From Bacilli bacterium (GTDB lineage Bacteria > Bacillota_I > Bacilli_A > RFN20 > CAG-826), in assembly GCA_024695235.1 (NCBI GenBank), contig JAILIP010000016.1, positions 1-57,609 on the forward strand: a stretch of DNA of 57,609 nucleotides, read 5' to 3'. Below the pieces are notes generated by a model. The model was not told the DNA's origin and did not search any database. It saw nothing but the letters and a program-made list of their open reading frames with translations. Positions 27,098 through 37,786 of the stretch are shown piece after piece. The position numbers were made by a program, and so were the translations under genes. How positions within the stretch are numbered: the stretch's first letter is position 1; each line of letters opens with the position of its first letter.

Positions 27098-28905
27098 TAT
27101 TCGCCCTCCTTTAACTCTTGCTCAAGTTTTTGAGACATAACCATTTTTTGATAGGTTGGAGATATCTTCATCAAATTCTTTGGGGTGTCAAAAGCCTCCA
27201 CTGCTCCATCGTTTAAAACGATGATCTTGTCTAGATGAGATACAGTGGACACTCTTGAAGCTATTACTAGTAATGTCTGTTTGTTTGGAAGATTCTTTAG
27301 ATTGTTTAACATCTCTTCTTCAGTTGATAAATCAACTGCAGAGAACGAATCATCCAAAATCATGATTGGAGAATGCTTAAGATATGCTCTTGCTAAAGCG
27401 ATACGTTGCTTTTGGCCACCTGAAAGGGTAACACCTCTTTCTCCTGAGACTGTCTCATATTTCTTTTCGAAATGTTCAATATCAGTATCGATCGCAGCAA
27501 ATCTAGCGGCATCTTTTACATCATCCATTCCTAACTCTTCATTTGAGAAAGCAATGTTGTTTTTGATTGTATCTGAGAAAAGGAAATTATCTTGTGGAGC
27601 ATAGGCGATATTCTCTCTAAGTGAGTCGATATCTACATCCATTAAATCAACATCATCGATATATATCGATTTTGGCGCGAAGTTATATAGTCTTGTGAGC
27701 AATGATGCGATCGTTGTTTTTCCCGAGCCGATACGGCCGATTATGCCTATTTTATCGCCGGGATTAATGACAAGTGAAACGTTCTTGAGCGAATCATAGT
27801 TACCAGATGGGTATTTAAAGGATAATTCTTTGAATTCAATCTTTCCTTGAACATTAGTGAGCTTCACCGCATCTTCTTTAGACTTAACATCCTCTTCAGC
27901 ATCGAGGAAGTTAGATATTCTACCAAGTGAGGCTTTTGCTCTTGCACGCATAGCGATGACTTGTCCTAGAGCAATCATTGGCCAAATCAATGTATCAAGA
28001 TATCCGATGAAGGTAACTAGATTACCGACTTTTAGTTCTGCAACATAGTTGTAGTTAAATATTGTGAATGATAATGGGTTATCGTATATGCTTAGATATA
28101 CAAGATATCCTCCGAAGCCCACGACTAAGACGATCATCAATGCAATTAGGATAGAAATAATAGCTTCAAAGATAACATCGACTCTTACGAACTTGATGTT
28201 AATATCTTTGTTTTCCTTTGCTATTTTAGCAAAGCGATGCATTTCTTGACGTTCTTTAACAAAGGCTTTAATGACTCTAATGCCAGTGAAGTTTTCGTTA
28301 GCAAAGTCATATATCTTATCGTTAGCCTCTTGTCTTTTAGTCCACATCTTGGACATGAACTTTTCAACAAGTGCACCCCAAATGATAATTAAGACAAGAG
28401 GGATAAAAGATAAAAGGGATAACAAGACATTGAGTCTCACCATCTTGATGATGGAGAAAATCGATAGGAATATAGCGTCCACCATCATGAGTGTTCCCCA
28501 TGAGAAGTATTCCTCTATTGTTTCAGTATCACTGGTGAACCACGATAAAATCGTGCCGACCTTATTATCTTGATAATATTGACGAGATAACTTCTCGGCT
28601 TTTTCAAACATCTTTCGTCTTATATCAGCTTCGATTCTTTTAGAGGCTGAAAATAATGTGAGTCTCCAAAGAATTCTTCCAAGCATTAAGCCAAACGATA
28701 TAACAAGTATCTTTAAGGAGATATCTAATACAGTTTTGTATATTTCATTAGCAACATAATCAACAGTGAATAGATCCACTATTTGACCAAGATATTCAGG
28801 AATGTATAATTGGATCCAATCAATCGCGATCAATGTTAAAATACCTATTATAAATAGGTAGGAGTAACGAAGATAATAACGGTTGATATGTTTTCCAAAT
28901 ATCAT
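27097..28905 (-). CDS. ABC transporter ATP-binding/permease protein (exporter half 1; Walker B DD variant)
   Basis: GRIGSGKTT, LSGGQKQR, MILDDSFSAVD. Confidence 0.93.
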   Translation of the reverse strand: MIFGKHINRYYLRYSYLFIIGILTLIAIDWIQLYIPEYLGQIVDLFTVDYVANEIYKTVLDISLKILVISFGLMLGRILWRLTLFSASKRIEADIRRKMFEKAEKLSRQYYQDNKVGTILSWFTSDTETIEEYFSWGTLMMVDAIFLSIFSIIKMVRLNVLLSLLSFIPLVLIIIWGALVEKFMSKMWTKRQEANDKIYDFANENFTGIRVIKAFVKERQEMHRFAKIAKENKDINIKFVRVDVIFEAIISILIALMIVLVVGFGGYLVYLSIYDNPLSFTIFNYNYVAELKVGNLVTFIGYLDTLIWPMIALGQVIAMRARAKASLGRISNFLDAEEDVKSKEDAVKLTNVQGKIEFKELSFKYPSGNYDSLKNVSLVINPGDKIGIIGRIGSGKTTIASLLTRLYNFAPKSIYIDDVDLMDVDIDSLRENIAYAPQDNFLFSDTIKNNIAFSNEELGMDDVKDAARFAAIDTDIEHFEKKYETVSGERGVTLSGGQKQRIALARAYLKHSPIMILDDSFSAVDLSTEEEMLNNLKNLPNKQTLLVIASRVSTVSHLDKIIVLNDGAVEAFDTPKNLMKISPTYQKMVMSQKLEQELKEGE

Positions 28906-28906
28906 A

Positions 28907-29800
28907 TTAGCCTAACCTAGCGATATCCTTTTTGATTTGAGCAATTAGCTCTTCAGTGTTAGAAAAAACTTTCTCATCACGCATGAATTCTAAAAACTCA
29001 ACATTTATATTTTTCTCATAATCAACGGAATTATAATCAGGGATATGGACTTCTAGGATAGGAAAATCTTCTTTATCAATAGTTGGATGTACTCCAACAT
29101 TAGCAATGGCTAAATGAGGCATGCCTTCAATATAGGCAATGACTTTATATACACCTAGTTTAGGAATGACATAGTTTGTGGATAGTTTTACATTTGCTGT
29201 GCGAATACCAAACTTTTCACCATTATGGTGACCTTCGACAACAATGCCATTCATTAAATAATTATGACCTAGTAGTTTGTTCGCAAGAGGAACATTGCCT
29301 TCTTTTAGAAGGGATATGATCTTTTGAGTGGATACTTTCTCTCCGTTATAGGTATATGTATCCACCACATGAACATCAAAACTCTTCTTAAGCATATCGA
29401 TTGTTCCAGCAGCATTCTTGCCAAAGCGATAGTCTTCTCCAACAAATACTTCTTTGACTTTGAGTTCTTTGAGATAATCGATGAACTGAGAGGCACTCAT
29501 ATCAAGGAATTCTCTATCGATGTGTTGGACTAAGTAATAGTCGACATATAATCGAGATAATAATCTAAATCTATCATTTAAAGAAGTTAAAACTTCTTTT
29601 GCTTTATAGTTATCAAGTAAAGAGGAGGCTGGTTGATCAAAAGTAAGCAAGGCTAAAGGAAATTGATGATGCTCATTAGCAAATTCAATCAACTTCTTAT
29701 GGCCAAGATGAATACCATCAAAATATCCTAGACAGACAGATATCTTTTCTGGGATTGTTTCACTATTCACTTTGCGTTCATATAGTTGAATCGTTTTCAT
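28907..29800 (-). CDS. ribF: Bifunctional riboflavin kinase/FAD synthetase
   Basis: LGYFDGIHLGHKKLI; GIRTANVKL; GVYKVIAYI. Confidence 0.95.
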   Translation of the reverse strand: MKTIQLYERKVNSETIPEKISVCLGYFDGIHLGHKKLIEFANEHHQFPLALLTFDQPASSLLDNYKAKEVLTSLNDRFRLLSRLYVDYYLVQHIDREFLDMSASQFIDYLKELKVKEVFVGEDYRFGKNAAGTIDMLKKSFDVHVVDTYTYNGEKVSTQKIISLLKEGNVPLANKLLGHNYLMNGIVVEGHHNGEKFGIRTANVKLSTNYVIPKLGVYKVIAYIEGMPHLAIANVGVHPTIDKEDFPILEVHIPDYNSVDYEKNINVEFLEFMRDEKVFSNTEELIAQIKKDIARLG

Positions 29801-30648
29801 CTTAATCCTCTAAGGCAAGTATATTTACTATTCTCGTTACGCTTATACATAGCTATGATACCATCTTCATCTTTGATGAGCACCTCTTCATTATCGCATT
29901 TAAGGAAAAGAGGTACACCATTTTTAACTTTTGAGGCTATTTCACCACTCACATTAATGGATGGAAAATCCTTTAGCATCTTTTCGATTGATAGGAGTTT
30001 ACTAGATGAAACATCCTCTGCCTTTATTGCGTCTTTCACATTAAAGTTATCAATCATCGTGCGTTCAAGTTCGCTTAGATGACCAACTGTTCCTAACTTC
30101 TCAGCAATATCTTCTCCAAGAGTTCTAACGTATGTGCCTTTGGATACTTTTGCGACGAAAGTGATAGATGCATCACTATAAGTGATAAGTTTGATGTCGT
30201 AAATAGTTATCTTTCTAGGTTTGCGTTCGACTTCTTCGCCTTTTCTAGCATATGCATAAAGGGGTTTACCATCTTTTTTGATAGCAGAATACATTGGAGG
30301 AATTTGTTCACTTTCTCCAAGGAAAGATTGAAGAACTTCGCTTATCTTTTCTATAGTGAGCTTTGGAACAGGTTTTTCTTCAATGATATTACCGGTAAGA
30401 TCACCGCTATCGGTTTTCTTGCCTAAGGCAATTGTTGCGATATATGTCTTGTTATGTCTTTCAAGGAATGGTGAGATTTTTGTCGCACTTCCAACAAGTA
30501 CTATGAGTAAACCAGTTGCAAAGGGATCTAAAGTGCCGATATGGCCAACTTTCTTCGTGCCTAAAATCTTTGATACTTCATTGACTTCGGCTCTAGAAGT
30601 AACACCAGCTTTTTTATTGATGAGTAAGCAACCAGATAATTGATTCAT
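29797..30648 (-). CDS. truB: tRNA pseudouridine synthase B
   Basis: KVGHIGTLDPFATGLLIV. Confidence 0.97.
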   Translation of the reverse strand: MNQLSGCLLINKKAGVTSRAEVNEVSKILGTKKVGHIGTLDPFATGLLIVLVGSATKISPFLERHNKTYIATIALGKKTDSGDLTGNIIEEKPVPKLTIEKISEVLQSFLGESEQIPPMYSAIKKDGKPLYAYARKGEEVERKPRKITIYDIKLITYSDASITFVAKVSKGTYVRTLGEDIAEKLGTVGHLSELERTMIDNFNVKDAIKAEDVSSSKLLSIEKMLKDFPSINVSGEIASKVKNGVPLFLKCDNEEVLIKDEDGIIAMYKRNENSKYTCLRGLR

Positions 30649-30675
30649 AATGTAAAACCATTATAATATATTTCA

Positions 30676-31797
30676 ATGAAATCTATTAAGACTATTTTAG
30701 GTGGAATTAGACAAGCTGATCAAAAATATTCATTATTTAATGAAAAAGATCGCATTGTCATAGGCTTGAGTGGAGGCAAAGACTCCATGGCTTTACTGTA
30801 CACTCTTAACATGTATCGTAAGTTCGATTTCGTGAACTTTGAGATATTCCCAGTTACCCTTGATTTAGGCTTCCCTGGATTTGATGCTGAACCAATTAAA
30901 AATTATGTTGAATCACTTGGCTTAAAACTCACAGTTGTTGATTCAAAAGAAGTATATCAAGTGCTAAAAGCGCATCAAAAAGATGCCAAGCATCTTCCTT
31001 GCTCAATTTGTTCCAGAATGAAAAAGGCCGCAATCAATAAAGCCGCTAAAGATTTAAGATGCAATAAAGTTGCCTTTGCTCATCACGCAGATGATGCAAT
31101 TGAGACATACTTTATGAATACAATTCACGGGGGAAGAGTTGCTACTTTCCAACCGAAGATGTATCTAGAAAGAAGCGAGATTGAATTCATCCGTCCATTC
31201 ATCCATGTTCGCGAAGATGATATTAAGGCACTTGTAAAAGAAGAAAATATACCATTCTTTTCATCACATTGCCCAAATGATGGATTCACAATGAGAACTG
31301 AGATGAAAGAAATGCTTGATAAGATATACGAAAAATACCCTCAAGCAAAGCATAATTATCTCGTCATGATGTCCAATTACGAAAAAGAGATTCTCTTCAA
31401 TGATGATATAAATATCAAAATAGAAAGAAAAGACATCTATTTTAGACCGGTAATCAACGCGAATGATAGTTTAATCGAAACTAAAATTAGACTCGCTAAA
31501 AACGTCATTCGTTATGAAACCGACTTAAAGCGTTACGTAATCTTTAAAAAGAATAAACCAGTAGGCATATTCGCCTATCGCGATTTAGGCGATCACAAGA
31601 TTGAAATTGTGGATTTATTCCTCCTTAGAAGAAATATCGCTGATTTTAAATCAATTCTAAGATTCATTGAAATCCAACTATCACGAAAGATCATTCCTTT
31701 AGAATTACATATTCTAGATAAGGAATATAAAGATATATATTTAGAATCCGGATATGGAAAAACCCATATTAACGGGTTTATCAAGAAATTCAATTAG
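30676..31797 (+). CDS. TtcA-family PP-loop tRNA thiolase with GNAT-like C-terminal extension
   Basis: GLSGGKDSMALLY, CSICSRMKKAAI, AFAHHADDAIETYFMN; C-terminus IFKKNKPVGIFAYRDLGDHKIEIVDLFLLRRN...LHILDKEYKDIYLESGYGKT is GNAT-like. Confidence 0.85.
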   Translation: MKSIKTILGGIRQADQKYSLFNEKDRIVIGLSGGKDSMALLYTLNMYRKFDFVNFEIFPVTLDLGFPGFDAEPIKNYVESLGLKLTVVDSKEVYQVLKAHQKDAKHLPCSICSRMKKAAINKAAKDLRCNKVAFAHHADDAIETYFMNTIHGGRVATFQPKMYLERSEIEFIRPFIHVREDDIKALVKEENIPFFSSHCPNDGFTMRTEMKEMLDKIYEKYPQAKHNYLVMMSNYEKEILFNDDINIKIERKDIYFRPVINANDSLIETKIRLAKNVIRYETDLKRYVIFKKNKPVGIFAYRDLGDHKIEIVDLFLLRRNIADFKSILRFIEIQLSRKIIPLELHILDKEYKDIYLESGYGKTHINGFIKKFN

Positions 31798-32168
31798 TCT
31801 TTAATATTGTTTTTCTTTTTCATCTCTTCGATTTGTTTAGCTTCACGAGCTAACACTTCTTCAAGATGTTCAGCTTGTTTATATGTTTCATCAAGTAGGA
31901 AGATGATTTCTGGAGTTTTTCTGATATCAATCTTTCTTGCTAAGGATGAACGAACATATCCTTTAACTTTGTTAAGCTCCTCTAGATTTTGATTTGGATA
32001 TTTTGCACCTAAAAAGGAAACATATACTTTTGCATATGAGAAGTCTTTAGAAACTTCTACTTCTGAGACTGTGCAAAAACCAATGCGAGGATTTTTAACT
32101 TCGAATTGAATGATTTCAGAAATATTCTTTCCAATGATAGATTGAATTCTTTGAGTTCTATCTGCCAT
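31794..32168 (-). CDS. rbfA: Ribosome-binding factor A
   Basis: RTQRIQSIIGKNISEIIQFEVKNPRIGFCTVSEVEVSKDFSYAKVYVS. Confidence 0.95.
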   Translation of the reverse strand: MADRTQRIQSIIGKNISEIIQFEVKNPRIGFCTVSEVEVSKDFSYAKVYVSFLGAKYPNQNLEELNKVKGYVRSSLARKIDIRKTPEIIFLLDETYKQAEHLEEVLAREAKQIEEMKKKNNIKD

Positions 32169-34003
32169 TAGTCTTTCTCCACCATTTCATATCCTTCGAT
32201 GATGTCGGCTTCTTTTAAGTCATTGAAGTTTTCAATGTTAATACCACATTCAAATCCTTCTTTAACTTCTTTAGCGTCATCTTTAAATCTCTTTAGAGAT
32301 TTGATTTTGCCTTCATAGACAACAACACCATCACGGATAAGTCTAATTAATGAGTTAGCCTTAATTGATCCAGATGTAACATAACATCCAGCAATTGTAC
32401 CAATCTTAGAAATCTTAACAAGCTGACGAACTTCTGCTTGACCAGTGATTTGCTCAACTTTTTCTTTTTTGAGCATACCTTTCATAGCGGCTTCCATTTC
32501 ATTTAAGAGATCATAGATAATTCTATGGAGTCTAATTTCAACTTTCTCAGCTTCAGCTTTTTGAGTAATAGCTGCGCTTGGTCTAACGTTAAATCCATAT
32601 ATAATTGCGCCTGAAGCACTTGCAAGCATGATATCACTATCAGAGATAGCACCTGCTGCAGCATGGATAACGTTAAGTTTAACTTGATCGTTATTAAGTT
32701 TAATTAATGAAGACTTAATAGCTTCGGCGGATCCTGTTGTATCAGCTTTGATGATAATATTAACAGTTTGGACCTCACCTTCATGGATTCTGTTGTATAG
32801 ATCATCAAGGGATGCTCCACCACTAGCATTTTGTTCTTCTTGCTTTTTAAGTAAGGAACGTTTAAATGCAATATCTTTGGCTTGCTTTTCAGTTGGGAAG
32901 GCCATGAAGTGATCACCGGCATTTGGAACTTCACTTAAACCGATGACACTGACAGGTGTTCCTGGAACAGCACTTTTAACGATTTTCTTATATTCGTTCG
33001 TCATACGACGAATTTTTCCATAAGCGGTACCGACAACAACATAGTCTTGGAATGTTAATGTACCATTTTGGACTAAAAGTGTTGCCTTAGGACCTTCACC
33101 CTTATCAAGGTTAGCTTCGATAACTGTACCAATCGCGTAACGATTTGGGTTAGCTTTAAGTTCAAGCATTTCACTTACAACAACAATAGCTTCAAGTAAT
33201 TCTTTGATACCAATGTTTTTCTTAGCTGAAATCTCACAGCAAATGTTTTCACCACCATATTCTTCTGGGATGATGTCATAGTTCATGAGTTCAGTTTTAA
33301 TTTTTTCAGGATTTGCGCCTTCCTTATCAATTTTATTGATAGCAACGATAATTGGGACGCCTGCTGCTTTAGCGTGGCTAATAGCTTCTTCTGTTTGAGG
33401 CATAACACCATCATCAGCAGCGACAACTAAAACAACGATATCTGTAACAGCAGCACCACGGCTACGCATAGCGGTAAAGGCTTCGTGCCCTGGAGTGTCT
33501 AAGAAGGTAATCTTTGTACCATTGATTTCTTTTTGATAAGCACCAATGGCTTGGGAAATACCACCGACTTCGCTTTCAACAAGCTTAGAATTACGGATAG
33601 CGTCGATTAATGTTGTTTTACCATGGTCAACGTGACCCATGATTGTAACAATTGGGGCACGAGGAAGTAGATCCTCTGGTTTATCGACAATTTCCATCTC
33701 TTCGAAATTTTCTTCGGCAACGATTTTTTCTTTCTTGAAGTCATAGCCGAATTCAAGGCATACTAAACCGATTGTCTCATCATCGAGAGTTTGATTGATT
33801 GTCACCATCTTCTTGTTCATAAACAAGAACTTGATGATATCAGAGGCATTTAAATTTAATTCTTTAGCGAGTTCTCCGACACTCATATTGCGAGTGTAGA
33901 CGAACACACCATTATTGACTTTTGAGTCAAATCCACCCTTTTTGGAAGTGTTATTTTGAGGAATATTACTTCGGCGGGAATCGTTTTTATGTTTATTTGA
34001 CAT
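32168..34003 (-). CDS. infB: Translation initiation factor IF-2
   Basis: [40 protein letters not shown]. Confidence 0.98.
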   Translation of the reverse strand: MSNKHKNDSRRSNIPQNNTSKKGGFDSKVNNGVFVYTRNMSVGELAKELNLNASDIIKFLFMNKKMVTINQTLDDETIGLVCLEFGYDFKKEKIVAEENFEEMEIVDKPEDLLPRAPIVTIMGHVDHGKTTLIDAIRNSKLVESEVGGISQAIGAYQKEINGTKITFLDTPGHEAFTAMRSRGAAVTDIVVLVVAADDGVMPQTEEAISHAKAAGVPIIVAINKIDKEGANPEKIKTELMNYDIIPEEYGGENICCEISAKKNIGIKELLEAIVVVSEMLELKANPNRYAIGTVIEANLDKGEGPKATLLVQNGTLTFQDYVVVGTAYGKIRRMTNEYKKIVKSAVPGTPVSVIGLSEVPNAGDHFMAFPTEKQAKDIAFKRSLLKKQEEQNASGGASLDDLYNRIHEGEVQTVNIIIKADTTGSAEAIKSSLIKLNNDQVKLNVIHAAAGAISDSDIMLASASGAIIYGFNVRPSAAITQKAEAEKVEIRLHRIIYDLLNEMEAAMKGMLKKEKVEQITGQAEVRQLVKISKIGTIAGCYVTSGSIKANSLIRLIRDGVVVYEGKIKSLKRFKDDAKEVKEGFECGINIENFNDLKEADIIEGYEMVEKD

Positions 34004-34018
34004 ATTATCTTTTCCTTT

Positions 34019-34273
34019 CTAATTAATTTCCTTTAAAAGTTCATCATATATAGATTCGTCAACTTTGACTTGGAATGCTTTATCTAGCACATGTTTTCTT
34101 TTGGCTAGAGCAATAGCATCTTTACTTTTAAGGATATAGGCTCCTCTTCCAGGAGCTTTGTCGGTAGGATCATAGAAGATCTCACCGGCTTTATTTTTGC
34201 AAACACGAAGAAGAGTATCCTTCGGATACATTTGGTTAGTTGCTAAGCATTTACGAAGTATAGTCTTCTTCAT
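34019..34273 (-). CDS. YlxR family (DUF448) RNA-binding protein
   Basis: RKCLATNQMYPKDTLLRV...DPTDKAPGRGAYI. Confidence 0.93.
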   Translation of the reverse strand: MKKTILRKCLATNQMYPKDTLLRVCKNKAGEIFYDPTDKAPGRGAYILKSKDAIALAKRKHVLDKAFQVKVDESIYDELLKEIN

Positions 34274-34281
34274 AGTTATCC

Positions 34282-35925
34282 TTATTTATCGTCATCATCG
34301 TAATATTGATCGTATTCATCGTAGTCGATGTCTTCATCATCAATATTATTGATGTCCTCATCCATATATTCGTTTTCAAAGTCTTCAAGTTCTTCTTGAG
34401 TGTAAATGTCCATCTTAGGAGTGACTTTCTTCTCTTCAACTGGCTTTTCTTCCTCTTTGTGAGGTTGTTCTTCGTCAGTGATATTATGTGGACGTTTGGA
34501 AGTCTTTTGAGTTGCTTTGAATGATTCTTTCTTCTTATCGCTAGAAAGGAGAGCTTCTAAGCTTTCAAGAGTTGTAGTTGTCTTAACAGTCTTAGTTTCT
34601 TCAACTGGTTTAACTTCTTCTTCAACCTTCTTTTCAGCGACTTTAGCTTCTTCTTTAGCAGGTTTGACATCTTTGATGTCTTCATCAAGGATTTGTTGAG
34701 GTTTGCTCTTTTCAACACCTGCAGAAAGAGTGACTTCTGGTTTAACTTCTTCTTTTGCTGAAGCTTTAACTTGAGCGAGATATCTTTCGTATGTTTCTTT
34801 CTTCACACGTTCTTTGTCTTCTTCTCTAATTTCTTCAACAGATTTGAATTCAACACCTTCAAAGTTAGCCATTTCACGTTCTTCGTGAACATCTATGGAC
34901 CAACCTGTTAAACGGCAGGCAACGCGAACGTTGGCGCCTTTTTTACCAATTGCAAGAGATAATTGATCATCTTGAACGATAACGATTGCTTTCTTTTTGC
35001 CATCTTCAGCAACTGGATCCATATGGATATAGGTCACAGTAGCTGGGCGAATAGCGTCAATGATATATAACGCTTCATTAGGAGTATATTGAATGATATC
35101 GATCTTTTCTTTATCGCGAGAATTACCTAATTGTTCGACGATTCTTTTAATAGCTGTACCATTGACACCGATACATGCTCCAACGCAGTCAACGTTTGGA
35201 TCATTGCTGTAAACAGCAAGTTTACTTCTAACACCTGCTTCACGAGCAAGGGCTTTAATGATAACTGTGCCGTCATAGATTTCATGAACTTCTTCTTCAA
35301 AAAGTCTACGTAAGAATCCAGCATCACTACGAGTAACTTTGATCATTGAACCTTTTTCATTATTTGAGACATTTGCAACAAACATTCTGATTGATTCACC
35401 TGGTTCAAAAGTTTCATCACCAATTAAATCTCTACGAGAAAGATAAACGGATGTTCTTCCGACATTAACATAGACACCGCGGTCATCACATCTATCAACG
35501 ACACCAGTGATCATTTCGTTAATCTTATCTTTGTTTGCTTCGTATAAAGATTGTTTTTCTGCTTCAGCGAGTTTTTGACGGAGAATGGATTTGACAACCA
35601 TAGCAGTAATTCTCTTTAGAGAATTCACATCAACTTCAATGTCAATTTTATCTCCAACTTTAGCAGTCTTTTTGTACTTTTTGGCATCAGCAAGAGAGAT
35701 ATCAAGGTAGTCTAAATCAACTTCATCAACAACTGTTTTGGTGATGAACATCTTGATTTCACTTTCGGTGATTTCCACAGTTACTTCTGCGTCATCTTCG
35801 GCTTCGATTTCACGAATGTAAGCTTTTCTAATTGCAACTTTTAAGGCATCAATGATCGATTGTTTTGATATACCTTTTTCAGCTTCAATTTGATCCAAAG
35901 CTTCTAAAAATGCTTTTCCATCCAT
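34282..35925 (-). CDS. nusA: Transcription termination/antitermination factor NusA with long acidic C-terminal tail
   Basis: NusA N-term, S1, KH domains; DDDDK-rich tail. Confidence 0.97.
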   Translation of the reverse strand: MDGKAFLEALDQIEAEKGISKQSIIDALKVAIRKAYIREIEAEDDAEVTVEITESEIKMFITKTVVDEVDLDYLDISLADAKKYKKTAKVGDKIDIEVDVNSLKRITAMVVKSILRQKLAEAEKQSLYEANKDKINEMITGVVDRCDDRGVYVNVGRTSVYLSRRDLIGDETFEPGESIRMFVANVSNNEKGSMIKVTRSDAGFLRRLFEEEVHEIYDGTVIIKALAREAGVRSKLAVYSNDPNVDCVGACIGVNGTAIKRIVEQLGNSRDKEKIDIIQYTPNEALYIIDAIRPATVTYIHMDPVAEDGKKKAIVIVQDDQLSLAIGKKGANVRVACRLTGWSIDVHEEREMANFEGVEFKSVEEIREEDKERVKKETYERYLAQVKASAKEEVKPEVTLSAGVEKSKPQQILDEDIKDVKPAKEEAKVAEKKVEEEVKPVEETKTVKTTTTLESLEALLSSDKKKESFKATQKTSKRPHNITDEEQPHKEEEKPVEEKKVTPKMDIYTQEELEDFENEYMDEDINNIDDEDIDYDEYDQYYDDDDK

Positions 35926-35942
35926 TTAAATATTCCTCCTAA

Positions 35943-36404
35943 TTAGAATTTGATGGCTAATCTAGCTTTATCAATATCTTTACGATTGATAATCGCGTTT
36001 GTAACGCGAGTTTTAACTTTGTATGAGAGGGTGACACTGTCTTTTGTTACTTCAATGAGGTCACCTTCTAAATAGTTCTCTCCTTTGTATGGATTAGAAA
36101 GATGGATGTTAACGTATTTACCTACATATTTTTCAAGGTTATTAACATCGATTTTCTTTTCCGCTCCATATGAGGAAACATCTAAGACATATGCTCCAGG
36201 TATTAAATCTGCCTTATCTAGCATAGGTGAAATTAGATCATTCACTGCGATGATATCATCAAGTGAGATAACTTCATCCTTATCAATTAAGACTCTTAGA
36301 TATGATGTACCACTTTCTCTAACAAAAGAGACTGATACATTTATGTATCCAAGTTCATTAATTGGCTTTTCAATTAGTTCTAATACTTGTTTTTCAATGC
36401 CCAT
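35943..36404 (-). CDS. rimP: Ribosome maturation factor RimP
   Basis: Family layout, position upstream of nusA. Confidence 0.93.
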   Translation of the reverse strand: MGIEKQVLELIEKPINELGYINVSVSFVRESGTSYLRVLIDKDEVISLDDIIAVNDLISPMLDKADLIPGAYVLDVSSYGAEKKIDVNNLEKYVGKYVNIHLSNPYKGENYLEGDLIEVTKDSVTLSYKVKTRVTNAIINRKDIDKARLAIKF

Positions 36405-36427
36405 AAATGCTCCTTAGAAAGACAAAG

Positions 36428-36484
36428 AGTGGCGCCTGGCCACTCTTTTTCAGAGAGTTCCTAAGTTTTACCTTAGGTAATGTA
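36428..36484 (-). promoter_or_regulatory. Candidate attenuator hairpins in the rimP-nusA-infB operon leader
   Basis: Minus strand CCTAAGgtaaaaCTTAGG then AAAAAGAGTGGCcaggcGCCACTCTTTGTCTTTCT just before the rimP SD. Confidence 0.45.
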
Positions 36485-36610
36485 AATATAACATTTTGAA
36501 TGATAAATGCAAAGAAAATTTTTATCTCTATCATAAAAATAGAGATTTATTCTTGCAAAAATGCCATACGATATATATAATTTATCGTGCTTTATAAAAG
36601 GAGCTAAACC

Positions 36611-37051
36611 ATGAAGAAAATCTTATCACCAATTATTAACCTAATCTCCCTTATCTTAGTGGGAGTTGCATTTGGCCTTGGCGGATTAAGCGCCGCTCAT
36701 ATTGCTTCTGCAAGTCATACTTCTACAGAAGGCAACTTGGGTACTTACTATCAATTAGTGTGGTCAGTTGAACATAAATCAGTCCTCGCAATTGTCGGAT
36801 TCTTCCTTCTTTGCGTCGGAGCATTCCTTCTCTTAGTCGTGTTCCTTCCAAAGATTAGAAAATTCGTTGCCCCTCTTGCTGGTGGCATGCTAATCGCAGC
36901 TGGAGTTATCGCTCTTCTTATGCCTGCTCGCATTCAACCAAATCTTACAGTTGAAAATCAACCAGGCTTAATCGCAATGGCAGTATTACTCTTCGTTGCT
37001 GGAGGATTCTCACTCATCGTATGTGCTCTTGAATTCCTCTCCAAGGAATAA
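36611..37051 (+). CDS. Hypothetical integral membrane protein
   Basis: Four hydrophobic segments; promoter TTGCAA-17-TATAAT at about 36555-36583; GGAG SD. Confidence 0.75.
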   Translation: MKKILSPIINLISLILVGVAFGLGGLSAAHIASASHTSTEGNLGTYYQLVWSVEHKSVLAIVGFFLLCVGAFLLLVVFLPKIRKFVAPLAGGMLIAAGVIALLMPARIQPNLTVENQPGLIAMAVLLFVAGGFSLIVCALEFLSKE

Positions 37052-37066
37052 GAGTTAACTAAAAGA

Positions 37067-37096
37067 AATACCCAATCAAATGATTGGGTTTTTTCA
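37067..37096 (+). terminator. Intrinsic terminator
   Basis: ACCCAATCAAATGATTGGGTTTTTT. Confidence 0.85.
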
Positions 37097-37150
37097 TGCC
37101 TGCATGAGCGTTATTCTATTCTTAATATAAATATTCTTATTGGATATAGA

Positions 37151-37178
37151 AAAGGCCGTCATTTGACAGCCTTTACTA
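37151..37178 (-). terminator. Intrinsic terminator of the downstream minus-strand gene
   Basis: AAAGGCcGTCatttGACaGCCTTT. Confidence 0.65.
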
Positions 37179-37192
37179 TTTTATAGTAAGAA

Positions 37193-37708
37193 TTACTTTT
37201 CTTCTTTTTTCTTCTTCTCAACGAGTTCTGGGCAGAAGAAATCACAACGGAGATTTGGAAGCATCATGAATGCTGCGCCACCAACGAAGATGAGTCCGAG
37301 GACCATATTGATGATCCAGAAGGCACGGTTTTCAGTTCTCTTATCAATGATGACTAGAACGCCAAGAACGATTAAGACGAGCATGAAGACAGCTTGAGCA
37401 ACTAAGACATAGCCAAGGGTTCTATTTGGAACGCCTTTTTCTTTTGGCATGATGTATGGAAGTGCTAATGCAATAACAGCGATTCCAAGGATAACAGCAA
37501 CGATCGCGGAGATGAAGAAGATCATTCCGAGGATTTCCTTATCTGGGAATGCGTTAGTAATTACTGATTTATCAACTTGTTCAAAGTGACATGTTGTTTG
37601 ATAGGACACGAAGAATAAGATTGTGACAAGTGCTCCGAATAAAGCAATTGCAGCAAAAATTAAACTTGTGAGACGGAAGTTATTCAATTTTTTAAGTAAT
37701 TGTTTCAT
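37193..37708 (-). CDS. Hypothetical membrane protein
   Basis: 171 aa, four hydrophobic segments. Confidence 0.75.
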   Translation of the reverse strand: MKQLLKKLNNFRLTSLIFAAIALFGALVTILFFVSYQTTCHFEQVDKSVITNAFPDKEILGMIFFISAIVAVILGIAVIALALPYIMPKEKGVPNRTLGYVLVAQAVFMLVLIVLGVLVIIDKRTENRAFWIINMVLGLIFVGGAAFMMLPNLRCDFFCPELVEKKKKEEK

Positions 37709-37786
37709 TGTTTTACCTCAATGTATTAATACATTTTAATTATAAGTTATAAAGAGAAAATGACAATATAAAATATTTCATTTCAC

